Shown piece after piece: positions 1 to 7,193 of a DNA stretch of 64,000 nt (positions are counted from its first letter, which is position 1; every line of letters begins with the position of its first letter). The DNA comes from Chitinophagales bacterium (GTDB taxonomy: Bacteria > Bacteroidota > Bacteroidia > Chitinophagales > Saprospiraceae), in NCBI GenBank assembly GCA_026928325.1, contig JAIXKS010000032.1, positions 62,001-126,000 on the forward strand. Reading direction: 5' to 3'. The translations under genes were made by a program, and so were the position numbers. The notes beneath the pieces were generated by a model, which was not told the origin of the DNA, searched no databases, and worked only from the letters and a program-made list of their open reading frames with translations.

Positions 1-640
1 GATATCTTGAGACTCTCGGATAAAAAGTAAAATTTTAGTTATTGTACCGTTAGTCGCTCATTTAAAAAAATGTTTAGTGTTAAAAAATAAAAATTCCATC
101 ATTAATTTAAAATAGTCTATTTAGTTCTAACATTTGATAGTAATAGTAACCAGGTTGTCATAAAAATCATTCCGAAGTATTTCTAAGCTTAGTAGTTTTT
201 TTGATAATATACTTCATTGGGTGTAAGATTAATTATACTATTAGGTATATCTTTTCCTTGTTAAGGTTCATTCTCATGTCTAATATCCTTGTCATTCTTG
301 ATATTTCTGACATCAAAAGTTTCTATACATTCTTGTTCAATAATATCGTTTTGGCACTCTACTATTCAATTATTTTAATGAATCTCCATGCTCCTATCAT
401 ACCAATTTGGATAATATTAATGATGAGTTCGAGGAGGATGTTATATTTACCTATGTTGTCAGACATGAGTTTATTATTTGATGTAAAAATACATCCGAAA
501 GGCTAAAAGCTGATTTTGTTAATTATGGATGACTGTTTCCATAATGGAAATAGTCCTAAAACCACAAGTCTATTTTGTGTCTTTTTTGGAACTACTTGTA
601 CGAGTAATACGTTATAATGTAGTTATTTAAGCAAAAGCCG
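1..640. other. AT-rich stretch without a convincing gene
   Basis: No reading frame here has protein-like composition. The longest open frame (201-506) starts in low-complexity AT-rich DNA, is rich in Ile, Leu and Met, and has no promoter. A small inverted repeat lies at 531-555 (arms 531-541 and 545-555, one mismatch, 3-nt loop), but no T-run follows on either side, so it is not a clear terminator. The last bases carry the promoter-like element of the next gene. Confidence 0.6.
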
Positions 641-648
641 TAACTTTG
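641..648 (+). promoter_or_regulatory. TAnnTTTG -7 promoter element
   Basis: TAACTTTG matches the Bacteroidota -7 consensus TAnnTTTG and lies 15 nt before the ATG at 664. An in-frame TTG at 646 falls inside this element, which argues for 664 as the true start of the downstream gene. Confidence 0.55.
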
Positions 649-663
649 CAAAAAAATTCAATC

Positions 664-867
664 ATGAGTAGATTTTTTGAAGACAGCTCAACTGTTCATC
701 TTCCGAAATGCAATATTTGCAAACATCATATTTCCGGTTTGAAGTGTAAAGCTTTTGACAGGATTCCTAATGATATTGTCTTTGATAGAGAAGAACACAA
801 TAAAGTGCAACCAGACCAAAAAGGACAATATGTGTTTGAAGAAAAAGTAAAAAGATACCAATCATGA
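664..867 (+). CDS. small Cys-rich protein, first of a tandem pair
   Basis: A 67-residue protein starting MSRFFEDSS. It has a CNICKHH motif followed by KCKAFDRIP and a conserved tail (PDQKGQYVFEEKVK). Spaced Cys and His residues suggest a small metal-binding or disulfide fold, but no function is recognised; similar short proteins occur as orphans in many bacteria. I chose the ATG at 664 because the longer frame would begin inside the promoter element. The stop overlaps the start of a paralogous gene (ATGA at 864), so the pair is probably co-translated. An ADP-ribosyltransferase toxin domain lies just downstream in the opposite direction, so an immunity role is conceivable but unproven. Confidence 0.7.
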   Translation: MSRFFEDSSTVHLPKCNICKHHISGLKCKAFDRIPNDIVFDREEHNKVQPDQKGQYVFEEKVKRYQS

Positions 868-1088
868 GTAGATTTTTTGAAGATTTTAGCGACTTAACAA
901 GTGAACAAATCAGGTCTTTTTTTCCCGATTGTAATCGATGCAAACACTATCTTGGTAACGCAAAGTGTAAAGCTTATGACGATATCCCCGATGAGATTAT
1001 TACTAATAATAGCCATAAGGAAGTACGACCAGACCAAAAAGGACAATATGTGTTTGAAGAAAAAGTAAAAAGCAAAGTTACTCTATGA
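864..1088 (+). CDS. small Cys-rich protein, second of a tandem pair
   Basis: A 74-residue paralogue of the preceding gene, also starting MSRFFED. It shares the CNRCKHY motif, KCKAYDDIPDEI and a nearly identical tail, so the two arose by tandem duplication. The middle (residues 9-20, with SEQIRSFFP) is an insertion relative to the first copy. Its ATG overlaps the stop of the upstream gene by four bases. The last codons overlap the 3' end of the ADP-ribosyltransferase gene on the other strand by a few bases, so the two are tail to tail. Function unknown; conservation of the Cys/His residues between the copies suggests both are under selection. Confidence 0.7.
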   Translation: MSRFFEDFSDLTSEQIRSFFPDCNRCKHYLGNAKCKAYDDIPDEIITNNSHKEVRPDQKGQYVFEEKVKSKVTL

Positions 1089-1691
1089 CTTATCTTCAAG
1101 TTCTATTAATAATACACCACTTTTCTTTGTAACATTTTTTACAATAAATTTTGTATCTGGCTTAAATAAGACTTCTTTCTGCTTCTTATACAGTGAATAT
1201 TTACCTATGGCTACTCCTTGTTTACTTGTTACTTTGATATAAACTTTATATTTGCCACGTGTAAAGGTGTCTTTTTGTTTGATATCATAAGATGTGGATA
1301 GAAAGCCCTTATCTTGATATATATTTTCTTTTTGTACGCTATTTATAAACTCATTATACTTTTCATAGCTTTTAAAACCAATCCCTCTGTGTATCGTACC
1401 TTGATATTTCGGAGCATTATCGAGTACTTTTATTAGCCTGTTCATCTGGTCTTTATCTACTTTGTCACAGCCTATGCCGTATCGCTTACAGTTATTCCAG
1501 TGTTTGTGGTTTTTGTCCGTGTAGGTCTTTATTGCTTCGATATCTTTGCTATCATCCAGTTTCAGTGCACTCATGGCTCTGACATAGGACGTGTAAACGT
1601 TCTCATCACTATGAGTTTTTGGTTGATAGCATCGTATGTGCGAATTAGCTCTTTTACTTGCAGCTATCTTTATACATCTCCTTTTAGCCAT
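1083..1691 (-). CDS. ADP-ribosyltransferase toxin domain (R-STS-QxE type)
   Basis: A 202-residue protein with the three signature elements of R-S-E class ADP-ribosyltransferases (ADPrib_exo_Tox/ART fold): Arg102 in TIHRGIGF, the STS motif at 132-134 (GFLSTSYD), and Gln171-Lys172-Glu173 in QKEVLFKPDTKF, where the family has E/QxE. A Gln in the first position is the arrangement of C3-like asparagine-modifying enzymes, whereas ExE enzymes modify arginine; the target here is an inference. There is no signal peptide. It lies 19 nt downstream of a portal-like phage gene on the same strand but in another frame, so it could be a separate toxin gene or the frameshifted C-terminal part of a phage protein. 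The first 25 residues are Arg/Lys-rich and may not be genuine coding sequence. Confidence 0.75.
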   Translation of the reverse strand: MAKRRCIKIAASKRANSHIRCYQPKTHSDENVYTSYVRAMSALKLDDSKDIEAIKTYTDKNHKHWNNCKRYGIGCDKVDKDQMNRLIKVLDNAPKYQGTIHRGIGFKSYEKYNEFINSVQKENIYQDKGFLSTSYDIKQKDTFTRGKYKVYIKVTSKQGVAIGKYSLYKKQKEVLFKPDTKFIVKNVTKKSGVLLIELEDKS

Positions 1692-1710
1692 GTGCTATAT
1701 TCATCATCAT

Positions 1711-2466
1711 CTAAAGCTCCGTGTCCACCAACAACGCTTCTGCTTCCTCCTCGTCAATCCCTTCGATAATCATTATAATCTTCTTAGCTTCATCACGGCT
1801 TATTTCATTATTGAGGAGCTTGGTTAAGACTTCCTCTAGTTCGTCCAGGTCTTCAGGTAGCTCATCTACGCTGGTGATCTCGTCTAGATCCAAGGATCCT
1901 ACATCCGTTTTTTCTTCAAGGATGCCCCACTCTATTAGTAATGCGTCAGCTGCTTCGAAGATGCTCTTGTAGTCCTGGTACTGTCCGGAGCGCAAGACCT
2001 CTTGTAGTACCATGATCGCATAGTCTCTACGCTTGATATCGTCGGTATCATAAGATCCTGCTGCGATGACGGCCATGGCTTCGTCATTTTTATACAACAA
2101 TAGTGGTGCGTATAGCATCGCTTTGATATGGACGTCTATCATGAAGTCATTGCCCAAGTACTTGCTCTTGACATACATCATATAGTCTCGTTGCCGCTCA
2201 CCTGGTAAGCTTTGCTCTACATATAGCTTGAGTATGTCAGGTGACTTCGTTTCGTAGTAGGCTGGCGGCACTACTGCTACATGTTTTTCTTTGGCATTGC
2301 GTAGCTGTTGCTTGTTGTTGATATAGTCCTCGATCGTCCTAGCGAGCGACTCGCCTATATCCACAAGGAGGTCTTGCCTTGGCTCTAGGCGTAGTTCTTT
2401 GGCTACTGCACTTTCATTGCCTGTGCCTTGATGTAAATAAATGAAGTAGAGAAATATACCAAGCAA
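1711..2466 (-). CDS. phage portal-like C-terminal fragment
   Basis: 251 residues as an open frame, but only from about residue 14 (GTGNESAVAKELRLEPRQDL) does it look like a natural protein. The composition and the acidic C-terminal tail ending in NEISRDEAKKII and EEEAEALL recall C-terminal parts of phage portal or collar proteins; this is a resemblance, not a proven match. The first 13 residues are the antisense of the oppositely oriented minor-head-like gene, so the real N-terminus is missing at a junction near 2430. It runs into the ADP-ribosyltransferase gene 19 nt downstream. Codon use is richer in G and C than in the flanking small genes, which fits foreign origin. Confidence 0.5.
   Translation of the reverse strand: MLGIFLYFIYLHQGTGNESAVAKELRLEPRQDLLVDIGESLARTIEDYINNKQQLRNAKEKHVAVVPPAYYETKSPDILKLYVEQSLPGERQRDYMMYVKSKYLGNDFMIDVHIKAMLYAPLLLYKNDEAMAVIAAGSYDTDDIKRRDYAIMVLQEVLRSGQYQDYKSIFEAADALLIEWGILEEKTDVGSLDLDEITSVDELPEDLDELEEVLTKLLNNEISRDEAKKIIMIIEGIDEEEAEALLVDTEL
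2425..2445. other. rearrangement junction between two opposed truncated genes
   Basis: Both the minus-strand portal-like frame and the plus-strand minor-head-like frame lose their N-termini at this point, with an in-frame TAA at 2434 for the plus frame. Two inverted gene fragments are joined here within about 15 bp. This is the expected scar of an inversion or deletion, or of a chimeric assembly. Confidence 0.55.
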
Positions 2467-3723
2467 CTCTTAGAATTAGAAAATGGCATTGATCTCGACC
2501 AACTTGATCTATCCTTAGAAAAAAAAGAAGCCATCAGAGACATCACCACTACCCTACTCAATGATGATGTCATCAATGCCAATGTATTACAACCACTACG
2601 TAAGATCGCTTTTCGACACGTTACGACCGGGATATCATACAAAGATGCACAAGCAGAGTTTGAATCGGTTGTAGCTGGTAGCCCGCTCGCCCGATATGCC
2701 AGGACGATCACTGCCGAGGCTATCATGCGGTACGACGGCATGATCAACCAGAAAGTAGCTGACGAATACAGCCTCGACGCTTTCAGGATCGTAGGCTCTT
2801 TGATACAGACATCGCAAGAAGTCTGCATCCACATGATCAATGAGACAGGACCATTTGCCGACATGGCTGTCAATGGCAAGTACCCGATGGATCAGTTGCC
2901 AAAAATTGTCAATATCGTCAAAGGCTACAAAGGCGCTGTCGCCGGACTCGACGAAAGTAACTATTTTATCTTTAGAAATCACTGGGGATGCCGACACGTA
3001 TTCATCCCGACACGATACACGGATAGCGATCGAGGGGACATGGCGGAGAAAAGCAAGATTGCTGAACCGCCTTCTGATGAAAATAATCGCTCAAGCAAAA
3101 AGAAATCTAAAAATCTTAATTTTGATTCGGATAAAGATGTGAAAGATATTTACGGCGATATCCTCGACGTACCTGTCAATAAGGGCGTTTTCAAATTACT
3201 TACAGAAGATGTTCCTCTTAAAGTAATCAAAAATCCTACAAAAGACGACTATGCACATTATGACCCTATAGCAAAAACAGTGTGGATTCCTTTAGATGAT
3301 AGGCGTAAAAATAGCAAGTGGTGGGCAGAAGCTGTAGTTTATCACGAATATGGACACGCTATTGATGATCAAAGAGATCTTAAAAACTCCCAAGAAATAA
3401 AGGATATGATGAATAAATATGCTTCTACATTAGATTTAAAAAGTATTAATAAAAAAATAATGAAACTCAATAAGAAAAGTGTCGGAAAAAACCACAACCT
3501 TTACGAACAAAGTATAGCCATTCTTGATACTTTATGGGCGTTGAATACAGATTATGGAGATACACGAGATTTTTTTTATGGAATTATATCAGGTAACAGA
3601 GAAAAGGAGTTTATTGCACATGCTTTTGAAAATTCTTTTAAGGGAAACAGTTTGTTTCAAAAGCACTTACCCGAATTGTATAAAGAAATGATTGATTTTG
3701 TGAACAACATCAAACCAATTTAA
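2437..3723 (+). pseudogene. 5'-truncated phage minor-head-like protein with metallopeptidase domain
   Basis: The open frame runs from a stop at 2434 to 3723 and reads as natural protein from its first codons (NEVEKYTKQLLELENGIDL), yet it has no ATG, GTG or TTG before 2725. The coding sequence therefore seems to have lost its 5' end at the junction. The first part (2437 to about 3030) resembles phage minor structural proteins, including a NHWGCRHVFIP segment. The part after about 3130 carries a zincin motif, HEYGH, at His207-Glu208-His211 when counted from the ATG at 2725, with a later EKEF that may supply a further ligand. Fusions of phage head proteins to toxin domains are known. Translation from 2725 would still make the peptidase domain. 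Confidence 0.6.
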
Positions 3724-3949
3724 GCCATGAATAAGGTAAATCTTCCGTAAGAATATTTTTAGGGTATTCTACTTTAATTTTCTTACCAATTTTAAAGCCT
3801 TTTTCTAAAAGCTCATAAAAAGCATCTTCATAATTCATTAAATATGACCGCATACTAATCATCCTCAACGTCTGAGCATACCGATCATCAGGACTACCCG
3901 AGTAATCCCGCTTCTTTTCGTACATCTCAAATATTTCCCTGCCAGTCAT
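3710..3949 (-). CDS. hypothetical 79-residue protein
   Basis: A small frame starting MTGREIFEMYEKK with mixed hydrophilic composition that looks protein-like, not like a shadow. It overlaps the 3' end of the peptidase gene on the other strand by 14 bp, so the two are convergent. No signal peptide, membrane segment or known motif is visible. There is no obvious TAnnTTTG element upstream. It could be an independent small gene or a leftover of the island; function unknown. Confidence 0.45.
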   Translation of the reverse strand: MTGREIFEMYEKKRDYSGSPDDRYAQTLRMISMRSYLMNYEDAFYELLEKGFKIGKKIKVEYPKNILTEDLPYSWLKLV

Positions 3950-4010
3950 ATCCCGTTTTTTTTATAAACGCAAAAATAACACCATTCGTTCGTTTTCACA
4001 CCCTCTTTAA

Positions 4011-4334
4011 CAAAAAAAAGGGCAGATATCGCTATCTACCATCTTTCGAAAAGCGATTAAGTACTACCGAGCGCACACGTTTATAGAGAAGTACGAAAAG
4101 CCGGAAGGACCTATGGAGGATGAGTACTATGTACTATCTGAGGCCGAGCGTGGCGGATGGATCTGTACGGACAAAGCAGCGTTGATATCGGTATTCTGGC
4201 AGGATCGCCAGTTTAACGATAGTCAGGAGATCGTCAATATCGAAGACTTCACACCGGATCAGATACCGAGACTGCCGACGATACTTAGAGCAATGGCTGA
4301 TTGGTTAGTAGAAAATCATAGCAACAAATTGTGA
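4011..4334 (+). pseudogene. truncated orphan protein of the phage-like island
   Basis: Protein-like sequence starts soon after a stop at 4008 (ISLSTIFRKAIKYYRAHTF) and continues through the ATG at 4113 (MEDEYYVLSEAERGGW) to a stop at 4334. No start codon precedes 4113, so the 5' end is probably missing. Base composition is similar to the portal-like fragment. It contains a WICTDKAALISVFWQD segment but no motif that I recognise. Its end lies directly against the first copy of a duplicated promoter region, which suggests that a later rearrangement set the boundary. Confidence 0.45.
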
Positions 4335-4391
4335 TATTTGTTGTATCTTTGTAATATAAAATCTAGTAAAATGACATTAGAACAAAAGATT
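4320..4391 (+). repeat. direct repeat, copy 1 (promoter plus start of small gene)
   Basis: 72 bp matching 4669-4741 with a single A indel. The unit covers the promoter, the 5' leader and the first seven codons (MTLEQKI) of a small gene. Confidence 0.85.
4344..4351 (+). promoter_or_regulatory. TAnnTTTG -7 promoter element, copy 1
   Basis: TATCTTTG, 19 nt before the ATG at 4371. It excludes the longer frame starting at 4338, whose first codons would overlap this element. Confidence 0.6.
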
Positions 4392-4568
4392 GAATACCTT
4401 GAAGACTTAGGTGTGGATACTAAAGACTGGCCTGTATATCGAATTAATCACAGATATAAAATATTTACGGAAACGGGTGTAACGAAAGAGGATATAAAAG
4501 CTTTAAATGAAAACAAAAGCGGAGGGCCTTTACTCAAAGATTTAGAAAGAGAGCTTATAGATTTATAA
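4371..4568 (+). CDS. small orphan protein MTLEQKI family, copy 1
   Basis: A 65-residue protein beginning MTLEQKIEYLEDLGVDTK. Its first residues and its whole promoter region are duplicated at 4669-4741, while the C-terminal parts differ (this copy ends GGPLLKDLERELIDL). The predicted fold is helical with charged residues; no known domain is recognised. The ATG at 4371 is chosen because it follows the -7 element at a normal distance and is the start shared by both copies. This could be a short regulatory or antitoxin-like protein, but nothing in the context proves it. Confidence 0.6.
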   Translation: MTLEQKIEYLEDLGVDTKDWPVYRINHRYKIFTETGVTKEDIKALNENKSGGPLLKDLERELIDL

Positions 4569-4668
4569 TCATTAGACAACACTTTTTTTAGAGTACACAT
4601 TAAAGATATCCTTACTATTAACGTCTTTTTTGAGGTCAAAGACTAATGATTAGTTAGTTGAATACCAA

Positions 4669-4741
4669 AGCAACAAATTGTGATATTTGTTGTATCTTTG
4701 TAATATAAAAATCTAGTAAAATGACATTAGAACAAAAGATT
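4669..4741 (+). repeat. direct repeat, copy 2
   Basis: 73 bp matching 4320-4391, with one extra A before the ATCTAG. Beyond the seventh codon the two genes diverge, so either the duplication is old or the 5' unit was spread by recombination. Confidence 0.85.
4693..4700 (+). promoter_or_regulatory. TAnnTTTG -7 promoter element, copy 2
   Basis: TATCTTTG, 20 nt before the ATG at 4721, identical in context to copy 1. Confidence 0.6.
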
Positions 4742-4915
4742 AAAAAACTAAAATCTTTAGACTATCCTATTGATACTTTTACCGTGGATGAGATCAATAG
4801 GCATTACGATAGAGTTGAAGGTATGAACATTACTGAAAGTGTAAAAACATTTGGAAGACATCCTCATGCCAACGATTATAGGGCCGGAGAAATAGACGTG
4901 GAATTGTTGGACTAA
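4721..4915 (+). CDS. small orphan protein MTLEQKI family, copy 2
   Basis: A 64-residue protein beginning MTLEQKIKKLKSLDYPID and ending GEIDVELLD. It shares the N-terminal stretch and promoter with the gene at 4371 but then diverges. Both proteins keep a pattern of a charged helix, a D-Y/W-P turn and a segment with an I-N-H-R/Y core (RINHRY in copy 1, EINRHY in copy 2), so they are distant paralogues. Unknown function. It is the last recognisable gene before the tRNA pair. Confidence 0.6.
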   Translation: MTLEQKIKKLKSLDYPIDTFTVDEINRHYDRVEGMNITESVKTFGRHPHANDYRAGEIDVELLD

Positions 4916-5082
4916 CCAGCTTCAAAAACCTTTCGGTGTTTTGATTCATATTTGAGATCGAACCACCATTATCGAACCGCAAAAAACAGCCTACTATCCT
5001 CCCTTACAACTAAGGAAATCAAAGAATTAGAGATAGTAAGCCTAAAAGAATTGGACTCTATTTATAAAAAGAGTCCTAGAAG

Positions 5083-5167
5083 TACCCGGAGCCGGAATCG
5101 AACCGGCACGACCGCAATGGTCACAGGATTTTAAGTCCTGCGTGTCTACCAGTTTCACCACCCGGGC
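5083..5167 (-). tRNA. tRNA-Leu (anticodon TAA)
   Basis: The complement folds as a class II tRNA. The acceptor stem pairs GCCCGGG with TCCGGGT, the anticodon loop CTTAAAA sits on a CAGGA/TCCTG stem, there is a long variable arm, and the T arm is GCCGG-TTCGATT-CCGGC. The anticodon TAA reads UUA. CCA does not appear to be encoded. Its 3' end points toward the phage-like island at 1-5080, the usual side for integrase attachment sites. Confidence 0.95.
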
Positions 5168-5200
5168 ATCGACTTAAATCTTTACAAATTATGAAAGTGG

Positions 5201-5273
<73 letters not shown>

Positions 5274-5424
5274 ATAAAACCATTTGAACTTCTTCAAAAG
5301 CGATGCAAATGTACGACGAAAATCATTATACAGCCAAATTTTTTAATCAATATTTTTTCACATTTTTTACTTTAAAACACAAATTACTAATAATCAATCG
5401 TTAACAACTCGAATGAACTTCAAA

Positions 5425-7002
5425 TTAGTTTTTCTTTCGTGCGTCGATTGGCATAAAATACAGATCTTGAAAATCATAGCTAAAATCCGTCAAGGGTGAA
5501 ATGGGCTTCATCGTGATGGCTTCGACAGCCTGACCATTGTCTTTAATCATCAAAAATGCATCTGCATGCATATACGGATTGTCCCATCGTACGACATATG
5601 CGTTATCTTTATAGTAATATGCATCACCCTGTAACTGAGATGATCTTTGGGAAACAAATCTCCATGAACGGTTGTCTTTACGAGTAATATGTATTGCTCC
5701 AAACCAAGGGTCTTTATATTGGCCTGAGATATCAATGGACGATAAGATGTTTTTCTTTTTATTTTCTTCGACCGTTTTCCAAACCGATTCAACCGTTTGA
5801 TCTGCATCTGCATTGCGTAATGCAATCAATCTCGAGTACTCTTCTACCCAATCAAAATATGGCAGCCCGAGGTAAAAATCTTTGATCGTATTAGACACGG
5901 CCAAAAAAGCAGCACCTTCTTGCTGATTTGTCAAAACAATTATACCTAGTTCTAATTGTGGCAACATAATCACTTGAGTTACGATACCTTCCAAGCCGCC
6001 TGTATGAGATACTTCGAGTTTACCTGCTACGTCTTGCAATTGAAAACCTAGTCCATACGCCCGAAACAAAGAGTTATAAGGAGGCTTTGTGAATTGATTC
6101 ATAATCGTTTGCGGTTTGCTGAGTTGATCCATAAAGTTTTTCCTAACGATTTGAGTTCCTTCCGGTGTTTTACCGTGATTTAGCTGAAATTGAACCCATT
6201 TCATCAAGTCATCAACATTAGAATACAGACCGGCTGCGGCATCAAATATTGGATTTGTATATCGATCGATAACCTTCAATTTTCCATCAATCGGTACGTG
6301 TGGCGCTATGACATTGGATCGATCTTTAAGTGTATTCCAACTAGCTGCCGTTCGAGTCATACCCAAGGGTTCTATAAATTTAGCAGTAATAAAATCCGTC
6401 CACGACATCCCAGACACGCGTTCGATGACAACACCTGCTATGATGTACAATAGATTATCATAATCATATTTCGTCCTAAATCCGGAAACCGGCTTTAGAT
6501 ATTGAATATTCGTGACGATATCCTCCGGCGTGAAGTTGTGTCCATCCGGCCATACCATTAAATCACCGGCACCAAGCCCTAGTCCACTTCGATGAGTCAA
6601 CAAATCGCGGATTGTAAATTCTTCGGTCACATAATCATTGTACATCTTAAATTCAGGAATGTACTGTTTTACCTTATCATCTAAGCGGAGCAATTTCTCT
6701 TGTTCTAACAGTAGTAAAGCAGTAGCTGTAAAAGCTTTTGAATTAGATGCAATCCCAAAATTGGTATTCGATTGCATTGGTTCCTTCGTATCTATACTGG
6801 TCACACCATATCCTTTAGCCAAAATGATAGAATCTTTATGGATAATACCTACCGCAATACCCGGTACATTAAAGGCCGCCATCGTTTTAGCCACACAAGA
6901 ATCAATACGCGCAATCGGCACTTCCTGTGCTACACTAAAGCTAATCAATATCCATAAAAGACCGAAGCATAAAACATATCTGAGGTGAGCCATATTTTTC
7001 AA
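5425..7002 (-). CDS. exported serine beta-lactamase-family hydrolase (S12/class C-like)
   Basis: 525 residues. A signal peptide (about residues 1-25, ending SVAQE) is followed by a beta-lactamase/DD-peptidase domain: the SxxK nucleophile motif is S86-N-S-K89, a YDN triad occurs in KYDYDNLLY near residue 182, and the HTG motif lies in SHTGGLEGI. The last about 110 residues form an extra C-terminal domain common in this family (DUF3471-like). Such proteins are periplasmic or surface hydrolases or esterases acting on D-amino-acid peptides or small esters; true beta-lactam resistance cannot be inferred. It stands alone, with a -7 element at 7032-7039. The ATG at codon 4 is an alternative start. 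Confidence 0.85.
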   Translation of the reverse strand: MKNMAHLRYVLCFGLLWILISFSVAQEVPIARIDSCVAKTMAAFNVPGIAVGIIHKDSIILAKGYGVTSIDTKEPMQSNTNFGIASNSKAFTATALLLLEQEKLLRLDDKVKQYIPEFKMYNDYVTEEFTIRDLLTHRSGLGLGAGDLMVWPDGHNFTPEDIVTNIQYLKPVSGFRTKYDYDNLLYIIAGVVIERVSGMSWTDFITAKFIEPLGMTRTAASWNTLKDRSNVIAPHVPIDGKLKVIDRYTNPIFDAAAGLYSNVDDLMKWVQFQLNHGKTPEGTQIVRKNFMDQLSKPQTIMNQFTKPPYNSLFRAYGLGFQLQDVAGKLEVSHTGGLEGIVTQVIMLPQLELGIIVLTNQQEGAAFLAVSNTIKDFYLGLPYFDWVEEYSRLIALRNADADQTVESVWKTVEENKKKNILSSIDISGQYKDPWFGAIHITRKDNRSWRFVSQRSSQLQGDAYYYKDNAYVVRWDNPYMHADAFLMIKDNGQAVEAITMKPISPLTDFSYDFQDLYFMPIDARKKN

Positions 7003-7031
7003 TTTTATTTAAGATGATCACAATACATTGG

Positions 7032-7039
7032 CAAAAATA
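7032..7039 (-). promoter_or_regulatory. TAnnTTTG -7 promoter element
   Basis: On the minus strand this reads TATTTTTG, 30 nt upstream of the start codon at 7002. Confidence 0.5.
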
Positions 7040-7119
7040 ATGAAAGAATTCGAATTATCATCAATACGAGAATCGAATCCACTGCCCTTTTGGGTTTTCG
7101 TCCATAGCCAACCCTTATC

Positions 7120-7157
7120 AAAAGAAAAAGCCGTTGCAATAGTCAATCGCAACGGCT
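7120..7157 (-). terminator. rho-independent terminator of the T9SS giant gene
   Basis: The minus strand has a 9-bp perfect stem (AGCCGTTGC/GCAACGGCT, 7129-7137 and 7149-7157) with an 11-nt loop, followed by TTTTTCTTTT. It lies about 37 bp past the stop of the 7194-12518 gene. Confidence 0.85.
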
Positions 7158-7193
7158 ACAATCTATTTCAATCTAACCTATAAACAAATTATA

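Noticed and set aside
201..506. 101-residue open frame at the left end
   Set aside because: Low-complexity AT-rich composition, no promoter or homology signs; chance open frame.
1500..1972. Several plus-strand open frames
   Set aside because: They are antisense to the ART and portal-like genes, which have far better protein character.
2403..2997. Minus-strand open frames opposite the minor-head-like gene
   Set aside because: Composition typical of a shadow frame (Cys/Ser/Val-rich) against a well-formed plus-strand domain with a zincin motif.
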